This document shows positions 40,742 to 52,648 of a stretch of DNA of 64,000 bases, piece after piece. Where the stretch lies: the NCBI GenBank assembly GCA_007922195.1, contig ML681990.1:34059989-34123988 (forward strand), written 5' to 3'. Position 1 is the first letter of the stretch; each line of letters opens with the position of its first letter. The notes below the pieces were generated by a model, which was not told where the DNA came from, ran no database searches, and saw only the letters and a program-made list of their open reading frames with translations. A program made the position numbers and the translations under genes. Source of the stretch: Podocnemis expansa (Eukaryota > Chordata > Testudines > Podocnemididae).

Positions 40742-41224
40742 AAAGATAGGCAAGCCCTGGCACGTGTGCCAACAGTGGCACACGAGCCCATCCAGAGCGG
40801 CACACAGTACCCTCTGCAGCACCACAGAAATTGCCACTCCAGTGACTGTAAATCGCTCTGGGTGGCTTCTTTTGGGTGTGAGTGGGACACAGAGGGACCC
40901 CACCATGTCCATGCTCCCACGTGTCAAGGAACGAAGCTGCCAAGAGCGGCTCCTTTCCACAGCATGCTGCCACCCAAAGGAGCCATTCCAGGCAGCTTCT
41001 TTCTGTGGTGTGCTTGGGGACCCCCATCTCCAGGCACACTGCTAAGAAGAGTCATTCTGTGTGGCTTCTTTCTGTGGCATTCCTGAGAAGCACAAGCCAC
41101 CCTATCCGCTGCTGAATTTTCAGGCAGCCACTATATTTTCTTCCAGCAGTGGAGGCCACTGGCACTGGCTGAGGGTCGGGGAGGTAAGGTTGGCATGGGG
41201 GATGCCCAAGGTTGCTGACCTGCA
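40742..41224. mobile_element. Interspersed repeat, copy 1 of a pair
   Basis: It begins 'ataggcaagccctggcacgtgtgccaacagtggca' and ends 'ggttgctgacctgc', imperfect inverted ends. It is collinear with 59973-60463: both share 'accacagaaatt.ccactcc', 'gtggcttc.tt', 'aaaggagc.attccaggcagcttctttctg' and 'tgctgaatttt.cag'. Overlapping ORFs of about 100 codons on both strands are not conserved between the copies. Confidence 0.7.
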
Positions 41225-41858
41225 TTTCAATATTCTCTGAAATTCAGAAATTGGGAATTTAATATTTTCCTTCATAAGATAATGTCAACTTTTCTGAAAT
41301 CTGAGACTATATAGCAAGATGGGGTTCTTGTGAGCATAAAAAAATAAAGTTGAAGTTTGCCAGTTTTTATTAAAAATATATTTACCATGATGTTTTAAAA
41401 CTCATATTACTCTCCCTGCCCCTATTCAGCTATCTTTTAAGATATTACTACTAAAATTACCTTATATGTATATAACTTTTTGTCCTCCCTAAAGACTTTA
41501 ACAGACAGGAATCCCACCATTCACTAATTAAATGCCACCATCTTTGTGATGGTATCCTTCATGACAATGAACTCCAGGAAATTAACTTAGGAGAACTTTC
41601 CATGGTTTTGGGGCACCATGTGGCGGGAGTGCTGGGAAAAAGCAGACTAGGCACAACTTTAATGAGACTAATTGTATAACTAAGGACGATTAACATGGCT
41701 TGCAAGATTGGGTTCTTTCACATCTGGAAGACCATTCTAGTCTCCACTGACTTAAATGGAATCTGGACTGGCACTCTGAGCACTAACATGACCACAGCTG
41801 CATATGGGACTCTGGAGATGGAGGGCCGGGGCTCCGAGGTGTGACCAAGCACGTTAGT

Positions 41859-41878
41859 TCTCTCTCTCTCTCTCTCTC
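41859..41878. repeat. (TC)n microsatellite
   Basis: About ten TC units, just left of the hAT-like element at 41925. Confidence 0.9.
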
Positions 41879-41924
41879 ATGTGCTTGGCTGGTTGGTTCT
41901 TGCTCACGTACTCAGGATCTAACT

Positions 41925-42090
41925 CCGTGGTTCTCAACCTTCTGCAAGTCATGACATGCTTTAAGGTGTGAGCAACCCTACATGGTCTACCCCCTAATTC
42001 CAGCTGAATCCAGACCCCTACTCAGCTCTCCACAACACACCGCTGTGTGGTGACACAGTAATATGTCCTGACAGTGGTTGAGAACCACTA
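41925..42090. mobile_element. Short copy of the 27083/19662 hAT-like family
   Basis: Ends CCGTGGTTCTCAACC and GGTTGAGAACCACTA. The interior shares 'cttctgcaagtc', 'gacatgctt' and 'gtaatatgtcctgaca' with the other copies. A TSD is not clear. A (TC)n microsatellite lies about 50 bp to its left. Confidence 0.7.
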
Positions 42091-42347
42091 AACTGATGGT
42101 CATATGTGGGGTTGGGAAAGAATTTTCCCCCATCTCAAATTGGCAGTGACTTTAGGGAATTTTTGCCTTCCTCTGCAGTGTATGGGTGCAGGTCACTTGC
42201 CAAGATTATTTGGGTATATCCCACTTAATCGTTTCCCTGCTATGGCACTGGTGCACGGTGGTTCATCATGGTCTCTGTTTGTGTTTGTGTTATATAATAG
42301 TTTAGTCTTCTGTATGCTGTAATACTTTGGTCTAATTTGGAGCTTAG

Positions 42348-42603
42348 TATGTTGGGCTGGATGGTGCTGGTGGTGGCCTGTGACATATAGGTGGTTGGAT
42401 CAGGAGCGTTGCTGGCCCCGGGGAAGGCACTCTGGAACTCGGGGCTCACACACCACCACTGCAGCTGCCACTGCGGGCAGCCTGGCGGCGGAGCCAGGGC
42501 TCCGGCGCTGGGACTCAGGGCTTGAGCCCCGTATGCCCGGCGCCAGCGATGCCCCTAGGTTGGACTAGTTGATCTGAGAGGCCCTTCTGGCCCTGAACTC
42601 TGA
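42348..42603 (+). mobile_element. CR1 LINE 3' end, interrupted
   Basis: The text 'gggctggatggtgctgg...tggcctgtgacatatag' to the left and 'ggttggactagttgatctga...ggcccttctggccctgaac' to the right is a CR1-type LINE tail in plus orientation. It is split by the element at 42401-42557. The 5' end is truncated, as is usual for CR1. Confidence 0.75.
42401..42557. mobile_element. hAT-like element inserted into a CR1 tail
   Basis: Ends CAGGAGCGTTGCTGGC and GCCAGCGATGCCCCTA. Flanks GGTTGGAT (42393-42400) and GGTTGGAC (42558-42565) match 7/8 and lie inside the CR1 3' end, so this insertion is younger than the CR1. It is the same family as the element at 58709. Confidence 0.85.
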
Positions 42604-43373
42604 CTTCACTATGGAACTTCAATGAGACAAAAATAATATTGTTAAGGTGTAAAACAAGCACCCCACTTTTCTTCTTATAATTCTCAAGTACAGTGCAACC
42701 AGAAGATAGTTTTTCAGAAATATATTCTAAATTTGACCCATCTTTAAATTGCTACAAAACTTGACAAAAATGTTCTTTTTTTTTAAATCTACCATCATTT
42801 AATCCCTAAGAAATTAAAAAAAATAAAAGTAAGCAAAACATTAGCCACTAATTTTTGGCAGACTCACAAAAAATTTTCTGTTCCCTGCTTTGGCTTTAAA
42901 GTGGCAGTTAATTACCAAACACTCTTCCTGGAGCTGACTTAAGAATCAGTCAATAGTATGGGTGTAGGAACAAAGTTCTTTTGTAATAAGAAAGTACTTC
43001 ATGAGTTCAATGCAGCCAGATCAGTTTCATCTTCCTGTAGAAAAGCTGGGGATGGGGGGAGGAATCAATGTTTGCCAAATAGAAAAGGTCAGATTTAGAA
43101 TTTTTTTCTAAGTAAGTATTACACAGAAAGGAGAGTAAAGTAACTGTGATGCAGATGGAAGTGGGAACCACCTTTCATACACTGATTCTGGAGGTACCTG
43201 GTGCCTGGTCTCCAGGATAACTTCTTATAAGCAGGGAACGGCACTTAAGCGCAGCCGCAACAGTTCCCGAGAATGATTTTTACTGACAAAAACAGTCATA
43301 TGCTTTGGTATTCAGACCATGTCCCTCTTCTCCGGAACACTTCCAGAACTTCCAACAGGAGTGACAGTGAGCA

Positions 43374-43497
43374 ACAGATGAAGTGGGATTTTCTCCCATG
43401 AAAGTTCATTTGATAAATACATTTGTTAGTCTTTGAGTGCCACAGGACTTTTTGTTTGTTTTGCTGAACTAGACTAACAGGGCTGCCCCTTTGGAAC
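43374..43497 (+). mobile_element. Copy C of the same retroelement family, right end only
   Basis: 'cagatgaagtgggattttct', then 'aaatacatttgttagtctttgagtgccacagg', ending 'gggctgcccctttggaac'. Flanks CAGTGAGCAACAG and CAGTGAGTGAGGA share 9 of 13 bases, a weak TSD. A 78-codon minus-strand ORF here is spurious. Confidence 0.7.
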
Positions 43498-45504
43498 CAG
43501 TGAGTGAGGAGAAGCAGAAGTGAGCCATTCAAGGAATGCCCTTAATTGAACTGTTACCCAAGCATCAGTTCCAAGCAGTTTTACAGCCACTCCTTTATTA
43601 TATCATTATACCTAGCAAAAAGGGAGTACAGGGGGAGGTCAGAATAGCAATTTATAACAGATTATTTGACTTGTACAAATCAGAGTTTTGTTGTCCAGAT
43701 GAGTCCCTGTTTAACTTTTATAGCATATTGTTTTCTTTAGTTTCTCAAAATATAGAGACAGACTTGAATATTTTATAATTTCTATCTTTAAATTATTATC
43801 CTCTTCTATGGGGTTTTAAAGATCACTTAGCACCAAATAACTTGAAAGCTTGCATGCTGCTGGGTACATGTTCTTAAGAAAGAAGAAAAAAACAGCATCA
43901 AATTGTCTATGTCATGTCAATAGATTAACATAAACCATTCCCTTTACCCAACTCCTTCTACCTTCCCCTTCTAATTGGTCCCTTCACTCTCTCCACCTTC
44001 TAACGTCCAACAAAGCAAATGTTTTCAAAAAGAATAAAGATAAACCATAATCATTTGGTATTGCACAACCAAGATTTAAAAAAGGATGTCTTAGATTTTT
44101 GTGTTTACAAAAGAAGTAACTGAGAGAAAGTGCTTAATACAACTTCAGAGATGGCTATGTCCTCATATACTCTTGTCTCATTCAGAAGCTTGCTGTTGAA
44201 AACTTTCAATGGTAAAATTTATTGTACAATAATAATTTGGTCAACAGAGACAATGTCTAATTTGTTTAATGGATGGTCATGCTTTTCGTATATGCTGTCA
44301 CGTTATCTCATTTCAAGGTAATGAAAAACAATACATGATTTTTCTTCTATGCCTCTCGAGTATTTATTATATTCACATTTTCAGTTGTCTCTTTTAGACA
44401 GTTTTGACAAACATAGCCGAAGGCAAAGATAAGGGGCCAGATTCCTGGTTACATTTTAGCCACTCTGTACCATCTGAGCAGTGCACAAGGCCTAGAAAGC
44501 AGTTGGATCTGGCCAGCAAAGAATTCTATTCAGTAGAAGTGAGAGCTCAGTTGGCACAGAATGAATACAGTTAGCCCCCACAATGTAGGAGTGTGTTGGG
44601 GATATGTCAGGATAGGCATGGGGTATGGCAAGGGTAGTGTCCTCCAGTTATGCCCAGCAGGTGCACACTCCCCTAGAGACACCTCCAGCTGGCATTAGCC
44701 AGAGAAGTACCCGAACTGTTCTGAGCTATGTTGAGGTCAGGGCCCGTTGAGATCCACTCTGAGAATCAGGTAGCCCTAACCCACTTCATGGAAGCCACCC
44801 TTGCTGTATTACAAATATACTTGGTGCAGCAGAGTATTTAGACAAAGATTTTCAGTTTGTCTAGTTAGCATTATGAACTAATCACCTCAGATTCAAGTTG
44901 CAGATTACTTAGATTAAAATGGAAGTACTTTATAACTTCTAACCAAAATGCTCTAAGATATCAAATTACTTTGAATTTTTGATCAACAACATCGACTGTA
45001 GACTGTATATTAGAACTGATTCAATGTGGACAAAAAACCACTCAGTCTTCATAGTCACCCTTCTCACAGCTGAAACAAATATTTTCATGAGTTTAATATT
45101 TACTTTTTCTTTAGAACACCTATCTACTGCCATTCATTAGAGCTGTTAAGTTGACTCTCTGTTGCCTCCTGGTCCACATGTAAAAATTCCCGCCCACCTC
45201 TGCTCTAAGGTATGTTCACTGGACACTTTTGAAGCTGCTGAGAAAACTCCCATGATCTTGAACGGCAAAACACTGCTGGTTAGATTTGGAACATGCGCCT
45301 TGGAAGAGAAGCATAGATGTCCCAGATTTCTAGCCAACTCTGTTGATAGTTCCACTTTGAACTCTCTTTTTCCCTATTCTACGATTCTCTCCAGCATTCC
45401 AGTCTACTACAGAACAAATGATGGGGCTGTTTAGTGACTAGGCAGCCATAGATCTCTATCTTGAGGACCAGGACTAGTTTCTTTCAGCGTATGATGATCC
45501 AAAG

Positions 45505-46144
45505 CAGGGGTTCCCAACCTTTTTAAGGCTGAGGACCCCTTTGCAGTTAAAAAAAATTTGCAGGCCTCCGGAAGGTGCCTGCTTCTGCCGTGGGCAAAAT
45601 TGGGCCCACGCTGCTCTCCTCCCAGGGAGCAGAGGCCGCTGTGGCCATGGCCCCCTGCCCTGGCCCAGGAACCACCGTGGCCATGGCCCCCTGCCGGGGA
45701 GCCCCTGCAGCCAGAGCCCCCTCCCCCAGCCCGGGAACTGCCGTGGCCATGGCTCTTTCCCTCAGCCAGGAAGCTGGGAGTGGCCATGGCCTCCTACCCC
45801 CTCCCCATGCTCGCTACCCACCAGCCTGTTCATCACCCGCTCCCCCCACCCACCGGTTCCCCATCCCCAACCCCCGCCCCAATCTCCTTCTCCCCCCTTA
45901 CCTGGGCATTGGCAGCTCTGCTGCACCTGGCCACCCCCAGGCTGCTCTCCCTGAGCATGCTTTGCGTGCCCAGGCACGGTGGGAGTTTTAAAAACTCCCT
46001 GCCTGGGGGAACCAGAAGACTGGGTCTCCATGGGAACCGGAGAACCCAGTGGTGTCTGGCCCCAGCTCCCAGCCTATCTGTGGACCCCTTGGAGCCACTC
46101 TGCAGCCCCCCAGGGGTCTGTGGACCACATGTTGGGAACCACTG
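45505..46144. mobile_element. hAT-like element with GC-rich minisatellite core
   Basis: Ends CAGGGGTTCCCAACC and TGTTGGGAACCACTG. Flanks ATCCAAAG (45497-45504) and ATTCAAAG (46145-46152) match 7/8. The interior repeats 'ccgtggccatggccccctgcc'-like units (about 30-40 bp period) and then C-rich text. Several overlapping ORFs of up to 195 codons on both strands arise from this composition and are not genes. It is related to the element at 27155. Confidence 0.88.
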
Positions 46145-49100
46145 ATTCAAAGGATTCCCTATATTACCTTGAATTGTATCAATAGTACCAGCTGAAGATA
46201 TTAAAATAGCCCCATCTCTTTGACAAGACATTATACTAGTTTCAAGGGGACAGCAGGAGCAGAACATTGAAACATTTTTCTGGTCCAATGCTTGCCAAAC
46301 TGCATATAGTATTACAGATAAAGGCCATAATTACACAGACAAATGTGAGGCTAAGCATGCATTAAATGAGAACCTGTTTGAACTGCACTAGTAGTATAAA
46401 TTAAAAAAGGCATTCCTCTAACAACATTTCATATTTACACTCTGGTGGGGCAAAGCAACTATAAAAGTCAGCAGACTCAGCCCTCTGAGGATTTGCCTTC
46501 AATTAATTCCAGTAAACAAGGATATGGTTTCAGGAGTATAACATTAACAAATAGGGTTCTTTACAATTATTGACTGGGGAAACAGACATTACAACTCCAT
46601 CTTTCATATCTGTACTTGGTTGGGGAAGCTTTGCAGTTTGACCACCATAAGCCTTCTTTCTTTGCTTCTTATGTGGCAAATTCTGTCCCTACTCTTCAGT
46701 TGTGCAGTGCAGTACTTCCACACAGGAGGAGGGCATTATGTGTGGAACCTGTGTAGAGGGTACACATCTCCCATGTGTGCAGTTCACCTATAGTGGCTTC
46801 CTGTGTGCCAAACAGTTTGGCTGTAATCTGGGGTCAGGATTTGGAGCTAAGTCACTATGACTGGTAGGCCATATTCTATCACCTATTATGAAAGTCCTTC
46901 TGTGATATGAAGTATTTTCCAATTCACCAAAAAATCAAAGTTTTGCAAATACCAGCATTAATAAAGTAGACTACAGTAACTAGAAAACCATACATCACTG
47001 TAGTCAAATATATGGAAAAGCACACATCATCCACAACATATCCAACTGCTCTATGAATCTAATGATGGGGCGCCTCATCATCCCTAAGAATAGGGATGCT
47101 TTTATATCAACTATTTTAATTTACCAAAGATCCCACAAGAATACAGGGCCCTCTATCTCCAAAAAAAAGTGTCTCTTCATCTGTCTAGAGCTGCCTTCCT
47201 TGCGACTTTTTACAAGAAATTTTTGGTACATCCACTGGTGGCTTTGAGAGAACCACTCTCTTGTCCAGAATGGGAACTGTCAGTAGAATCATTGGCTTCT
47301 TAAAATTATATGTAGCAATGCAGTCCTTCATCACACACTGAGGTATACATTGTTCCCATCGGCACCAGCCTTTCTCAAAAAAAAGTCAAGATAGCTTCTG
47401 CTAACTCTCCTGATTCTAATTATGTGGAGCAGATACATTCAGGAAAGAGACCCCCTAATACCATATGACCAATCTCAACTGACCAATCCTGCTCAAAATG
47501 CAAAACAACATCAGGAAAGTTGTATGTAGTATTTTGAAATTGTTCTAATTGAAAAATATTTTACATGTGAATGTTTTTTAATCTGTTTCCATCTCAGTAA
47601 AACTTTGTACTTTGAAAAAAAGAGCATTTTTATTTAAAACATAACCCTCTCCACCAATCGATAATCTGTCCAGCTCTAGTTTTGACAATTCTGAGCTCAA
47701 ACGATCTTGAGCAAGGAGTCTCACATTGGGGCCCATTCTTCAAATGAGTAACTTGGCTGTTACTGGGAGCTTAGTTTCTTGCACCAAACAGAAAACAATT
47801 TTTCCATATCCTAGAATGTCTTAGAGCCCAGTTCCCTCCCAAGATACAACATGGTTTTAATCTCATGAATTCTTGAGTAGAATGCAGCTGTGTCTGATTC
47901 ACTGTAATTTGAGTAAAGACAGATTTTCAGAGAGGAAAAAATTAATTTAGTAGTCTGGAAAAGAAGGCTCTCTTGGTCAAAAACAGAATAGTTAGAACAG
48001 TTACACAATCCTGCTTACTCTTCTACCACATCGTGTAGTGCTTATAGGAGGATCAGGAGTAATTAAAGGTATTGCCCATCAGGATTTCCCCTAAACAGAC
48101 TGACAGTTAAATATTATTCTCAAAGTTAGGATGAAAACAACATTACATGCATCCCTATAAAATGTACAGCTTTAATTTTTTTTTCTAATTGCTAGTGAAT
48201 AGTACCTAGTAAGTAGAAAACGAGATCTTTTTTGGCTTCTTGTTCTTCTAAGACATAAAATCTCCACATGAACATATAGTTTCACCACTTGCTAAATTAC
48301 AGTACAAATATATTCAAAATTTCAGTGAACTCCATTAGAATCCTGCAGACTGATTCCTGTTGGTGTCTACTGGGGAAGAGTAGCTCTAAGAGCCAGGAAA
48401 GCTGTTGTTCTGTCCCAAATCTTGTACCACCTGGAATTTAAGGACCAAATTGACATTTTCTAGCAGGGAGGTCCACCAGGGAAAGATTTTTAAGAAATAA
48501 TTGATTTGAGTATCCTTGGAAGACAACAACAGGATAAAAAGGTATCTGTGTTTGCTGGTGGCAACTCCAGAAAAACAGATTTATTAGTCTACTGTTTCCT
48601 GCAATATTATACTCCAAATGAAACCAAGTGATACCAACCAAGGCTATTTGAAGGCATGACTAGATGAAAGCAATCTGTGCTCTAGACATTCCAAGACATC
48701 AGGCCCCACTTCAGTTTTGTCCACAGGCAGAGCACAAGGGGGCCCCTCCACTCTTCACCCTGAGAGCTCCAGCCAACACTATGTGGCTTCCTTATCCCAT
48801 AGGAACAACAGCAAGCCTCCCATTTATTCCTGTAACTGGAATGTATTTGCATTGGTGAATGGCCTAAGGTGCAAGGCTAGGTCACCCTGTGCACTTCTGG
48901 AGAATTCACTGAAGGCTCAGGCCTTACATATTTGTACAGCTAGTCAGTCTGGGAAACTGTACCAAGGTTGGATTCTGACTCTTCAGTGAGAAGACAGACT
49001 AATGTGATGGTGAGAGAAACTGAAGCTGTTATGTGAAATGGTTTGACCTGACAGGAACATAGAAGCAGAGATTTGGTGACAGAGCAATTTTGTAAGTGGA

Positions 49101-49846
49101 GGAGCTCTGTACCAACCTACTAAAATATATTGGCGCCAACAGCTGACCATTAGTAGCTGTCATGTGGTTTAAACATTTATTTAGCTTTTAAAGATTTCCC
49201 ACTTTAGGTCAAGTGACGCCTCAAGGCCTCTCCTCGGGCCTTGGTCCTTCAGTTCATTCCATGTGTTGGACCCATGTGTTAATCTTGAATCTCAATGAAG
49301 TGAATGGCACTCAATGCCTGCTCATAGGCCCATCTGCACCAAAAAAAAATTGCATGATTGGGGCTAAAGCAGAGCCTCTAGTCTGACTGACAGGAGATGC
49401 TCTTGACGGATTTTCCCCTACCTACTTTTCTTACCTGCATTATATTTCTTCCTCTGATTGGCTCCCATGCCATTCTTTTCTTAATTATCTATCTGATCTT
49501 TCATCCCCTTTGCATTTTGTAGAGAGTGGCAGTGCCACAAAAACCCTGCCCATTCTCCCTTCATCTACCCACCCTCCCCTTGAAACATCCCCAAATGGAA
49601 CATTCATATGAGCAATAGTTTGCCAGACCAGGCCTATTATTCCGATCTTCAGGGAAGGCATTCCATGTTCCTATATGTTCTTTAAAGTTCTATGTACACC
49701 TCTGATACTATTGAAATAATAATTTAGTCTGGAGGCTATTAAAATGTTGAGGTACATGGCTACAGTTTATTGTGAGCAAGATAAACTCCAACAGATCCTC
49801 AATTTTGGGTAAGCTGTGTTATCATAAAAGTTTCTATGTGCCTTTA

Positions 49847-50553
49847 TTGTGACAATGGATTGTTTTCCCACTACAACAGGTGATTTGACCTCACCCTCCT
49901 CTATGTGCTGTTTCCCAGTGTTTGAATCTTAACAACTGCTTTGATTTGCTGTTACATTATGACCTGATCCCATGACTTACACTTTCCTGCAGGGCCAGCT
50001 CTTCTAATGAGCCAGTGTGGCACCAGTTCTGGGTGCTGCAGCCTAGGGGCGCCAAGGGAAGGCTAGCCCAGAAGCCAGAACCTCCCCCCTCCCCTGAGTC
50101 AGCCACTCCATCCCCGGGGGTGGAGTGGGCCTGCCCATAGGTTTGACTCTGCTCACTCGCCCTGCCTAGGGCAGAACAGCCCACTTTGTTGAGGGGCAGG
50201 AGATGGGAGCCCAGCCCCTAGGCTGGCCTGCTCAACCCCTGTACCGGCTGTTCCCTGCCCTGGGGGTGGGGCAAGCTCGCTCAGAGCAGAGGCCAGTTTC
50301 CATGTCCCTCTACGCCTACCAGAGGGGTGCAAAAGCAAGGCTGGCTCAGGGCACCACAACCACTTGAGCCAGCCCTGCTCCCTTTCATTTATTTTCCTCC
50401 CATTCTGTATTTTCTCCCATCTTCAAAGCATCTGATGAAGTGGGATTTTCTCCCATGAAAGCTTATGCGATAAATAAATTTGTTAGTCTTTAAGTGCCAC
50501 AGGACTCTTGATTTATTTTGCTGAACTAGACTACAACAACTACCCCTTTGGAA
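49847..50553 (+). mobile_element. Copy D of the 13-bp-TSD retroelement, interrupted by a GC-rich insert
   Basis: Flanked by identical 13-mers CTATGTGCCTTTA (49834-49846 and 50554-50566). Left part: 'cactacaacaggtgatttgacctca...gacttacactttcctg'. After the insert it resumes with 'tttattttcctcccattctg', then CATCTGATGAAGTGGG...CCCATGAAAGC, 'aaatttgttagtctttaagtgccacagg', and ends 'ctacccctttggaac'. No protein remains. It is likely a Penelope-like or other retroelement; the class is uncertain. Confidence 0.8.
49990..50377. mobile_element. GC-rich hAT-like insert inside copy D
   Basis: It begins CAGGGCCAGCTC and ends GAGCCAGCCCTG, near-perfect inverted ends. It interrupts the surrounding retroelement, whose two halves join smoothly when compared with the copies at 25088 and 51922. 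The core has C/G-rich repeated words ('ccccgggggtggagtgggcctgccc') similar to 18690-18860. An 8-bp TSD is not clear. Confidence 0.7.
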
Positions 50554-51921
50554 CTATGTGCCTTTAGAACCTCTGATTCTTAGTATTACTTTTTAAAATA
50601 TTAATATTATGGCAGCATGGTAGCATGCAAAGACCCTAATTGGGATTAGGACTCTTTTCTGCTAGGTGATTTGTAAACATGAAAGGCCTGTCCATTTTTT
50701 AACCTTAAAAAAGGAAGCACATCTCTCACCCATTTTTATTATTATTAAATGTGATAGGTAAGAAATTGACACTAAACCTGAATAAATTGTATTAGTCACA
50801 CAGCTCATGTACGCTGGTCAATGAGTCAATCATTACTTTTGTTACATTTCCTTGTTATGTTGCCTCAGGAAGTTATCCCAGAGGCTATCAAACCTTGATA
50901 TGACATTGTAAATATCAATTTGTAATCATCCTTTTAACAGTTGTGAAAGGGGCAGACTAGGGAGTGGTTTGTTTTGGATGACAGGTATGCAAATGACGCA
51001 CGTCATAAAACAAAACCACAAGACAGCTCAACCTGCTCCTCCATGCGTCAAGTTTAAATCTTGACAAATACTGTTTCAGTCTTAAAGCACATTTCAGTTC
51101 TTACACAATATTCTAACACAGATCTGATCACTTCCTTGAAGAAGCATACTAAAAGATTTTTGTGGCAGTTTCTAAGAAAAATCCTACAAGCTGATAGTTG
51201 ATATTGATTTCAGTGGAGTTACACTGATTTGCACCAGCTGATGATCTGCCCCACAAATTTTAGATAAGTGAAGGGAAATCATCCAGAGATCTCAAACGTC
51301 ACAGTAAGAAAAAAATGGCAGGAAATGTACAAATACATCAGTAATTATCATTTTTTTCATTCTATAGATTTTTGTAGAAGCATCATATCAACCCCCCACC
51401 TCCATCTGCCTAGGTTCAGATAATCTTTGTGTTCATAGCTGCATAAAAACATCAGAAAAACAGTTCTGGCCATCTGAGAATTTCTACTGCATGGGACGTG
51501 GCCAGATCATGCTGTGCTACGTTATACTCAGCTTGTATAAGATACTACTTACTAGAGCTCGCTGAAATGTGGGATTTCCAGTTTGGGAGAAATCTAGATA
51601 TTTTGAAATTTCCTGCAAACCAGAAATCAAAAAAAAAAAAAAAGTGTTTGTTTCAAAAACACAGTGAGATTTCCTTCCATCCACCCACCAGCTGTGGAGT
51701 GAAATTGACATTCTTGTCCTTTAAGCTGGCAAAAGTGCCAATTTCACTCAGCAGCTGCCAGGGTCTGTGGTTCTCGGGTCACCCTGCCATGAGGCCTGCC
51801 TGCGAGCCAACTGGCAGCTGGAATAGCTGGCTGGACTAAGAGTCTAGAAGCCCTGAAATTCCCAGGACTGCTGTTAGACACTCCGAACCTTGCACCTGGG
51901 AGCCTGTCCCAGGATTTTCAG

Positions 51922-52648
51922 TAAAACAAACAAGGAGTCCTGTGGCACTTAAAGACTAATAAATTTATTTACTGCATAAGCTTTTGTGGGGGAAAATTCC
52001 ACTTCATCAGACGCTTTGAAGATGGAATAGCTTACAGAATGGGAGGAAATAAATGGAGGGAGGGGAGTGTAAGTCATGGGAACAGGTCACACTGTAACAG
52101 GAAATCAAAACAGTTGTGAAGATTCAAACACTGTGGAACAGCATACAGTGGAAGATGAGGTCAAACCACCTGTTGTAATGAGAGAAAAATCCAGTGTCCC
52201 TATTAAGTTGTGAGGCAATCTGACCAAATTTGCAAATAAATTCAATCTCAGCAGCTTGTCTTTGAAGCCTCAAGCTTCAAAGCTGAGATTGAATTTATTT
52301 GCAAATTCAGTCAGACTGCCTCAGAACTTAATAGGGACATTGGATTTTTCTCTCATTACAACAGGTAGTTTGACCTCATCTTCCTCTGTATGCTGTTCCA
52401 CAGTGTTTGAATCTTCACAACTGTTTTGATTTCCTGTTACAGTGTGACCTGTTCCCATGACTTACACTCCCCTCCCTCCATTTATTTCCTCCCATCCTGT
52501 AAGCTATCCCATCTTCAAAGCGTCTGACGAAGTGGAATTTCCCCCCACAAAAGCTCATGCAGTAAATAAATTTATTAGTCTTTAAGTGCCACAGGACTCC
52601 TTGTTTGTTTTATTGAACTACTAGACTAACACAGCTACCCCTTTGGAA
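51922..52648. mobile_element. Copy E of the 13-bp-TSD retroelement: near-perfect palindrome
   Basis: The left arm (about 51925-52262) and right arm (about 52270-52610) are inverted copies of about 340 bp, meeting at 'gaagcctcaagcttcaaag'. Flanks are identical 13-mers CCAGGATTTTCAG (51909-51921 and 52649-52661), so the palindrome was inserted as one unit. The right arm extends further, to 'actagactaacacagctacccctttggaa'; the left arm lacks that part. No ORF survives. Confidence 0.9.

Larger units (their letters stand above)
42604..49833. other. PDE4D intron, mostly unique sequence
   Basis: Apart from copy C (43.4 kb) and the GC-rich hAT-like element (45.5 kb), this is AT-rich sequence without recognisable genes. 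The stretch 46.2-49.8 kb shows no repeat that I can name. Confidence 0.5.

Noticed and set aside
45558..46145. 195-codon ORF and overlapping frames on both strands
   Set aside because: They fall inside the GC-rich hAT-like element 45505-46144; low-complexity Pro/Ala composition with no family.
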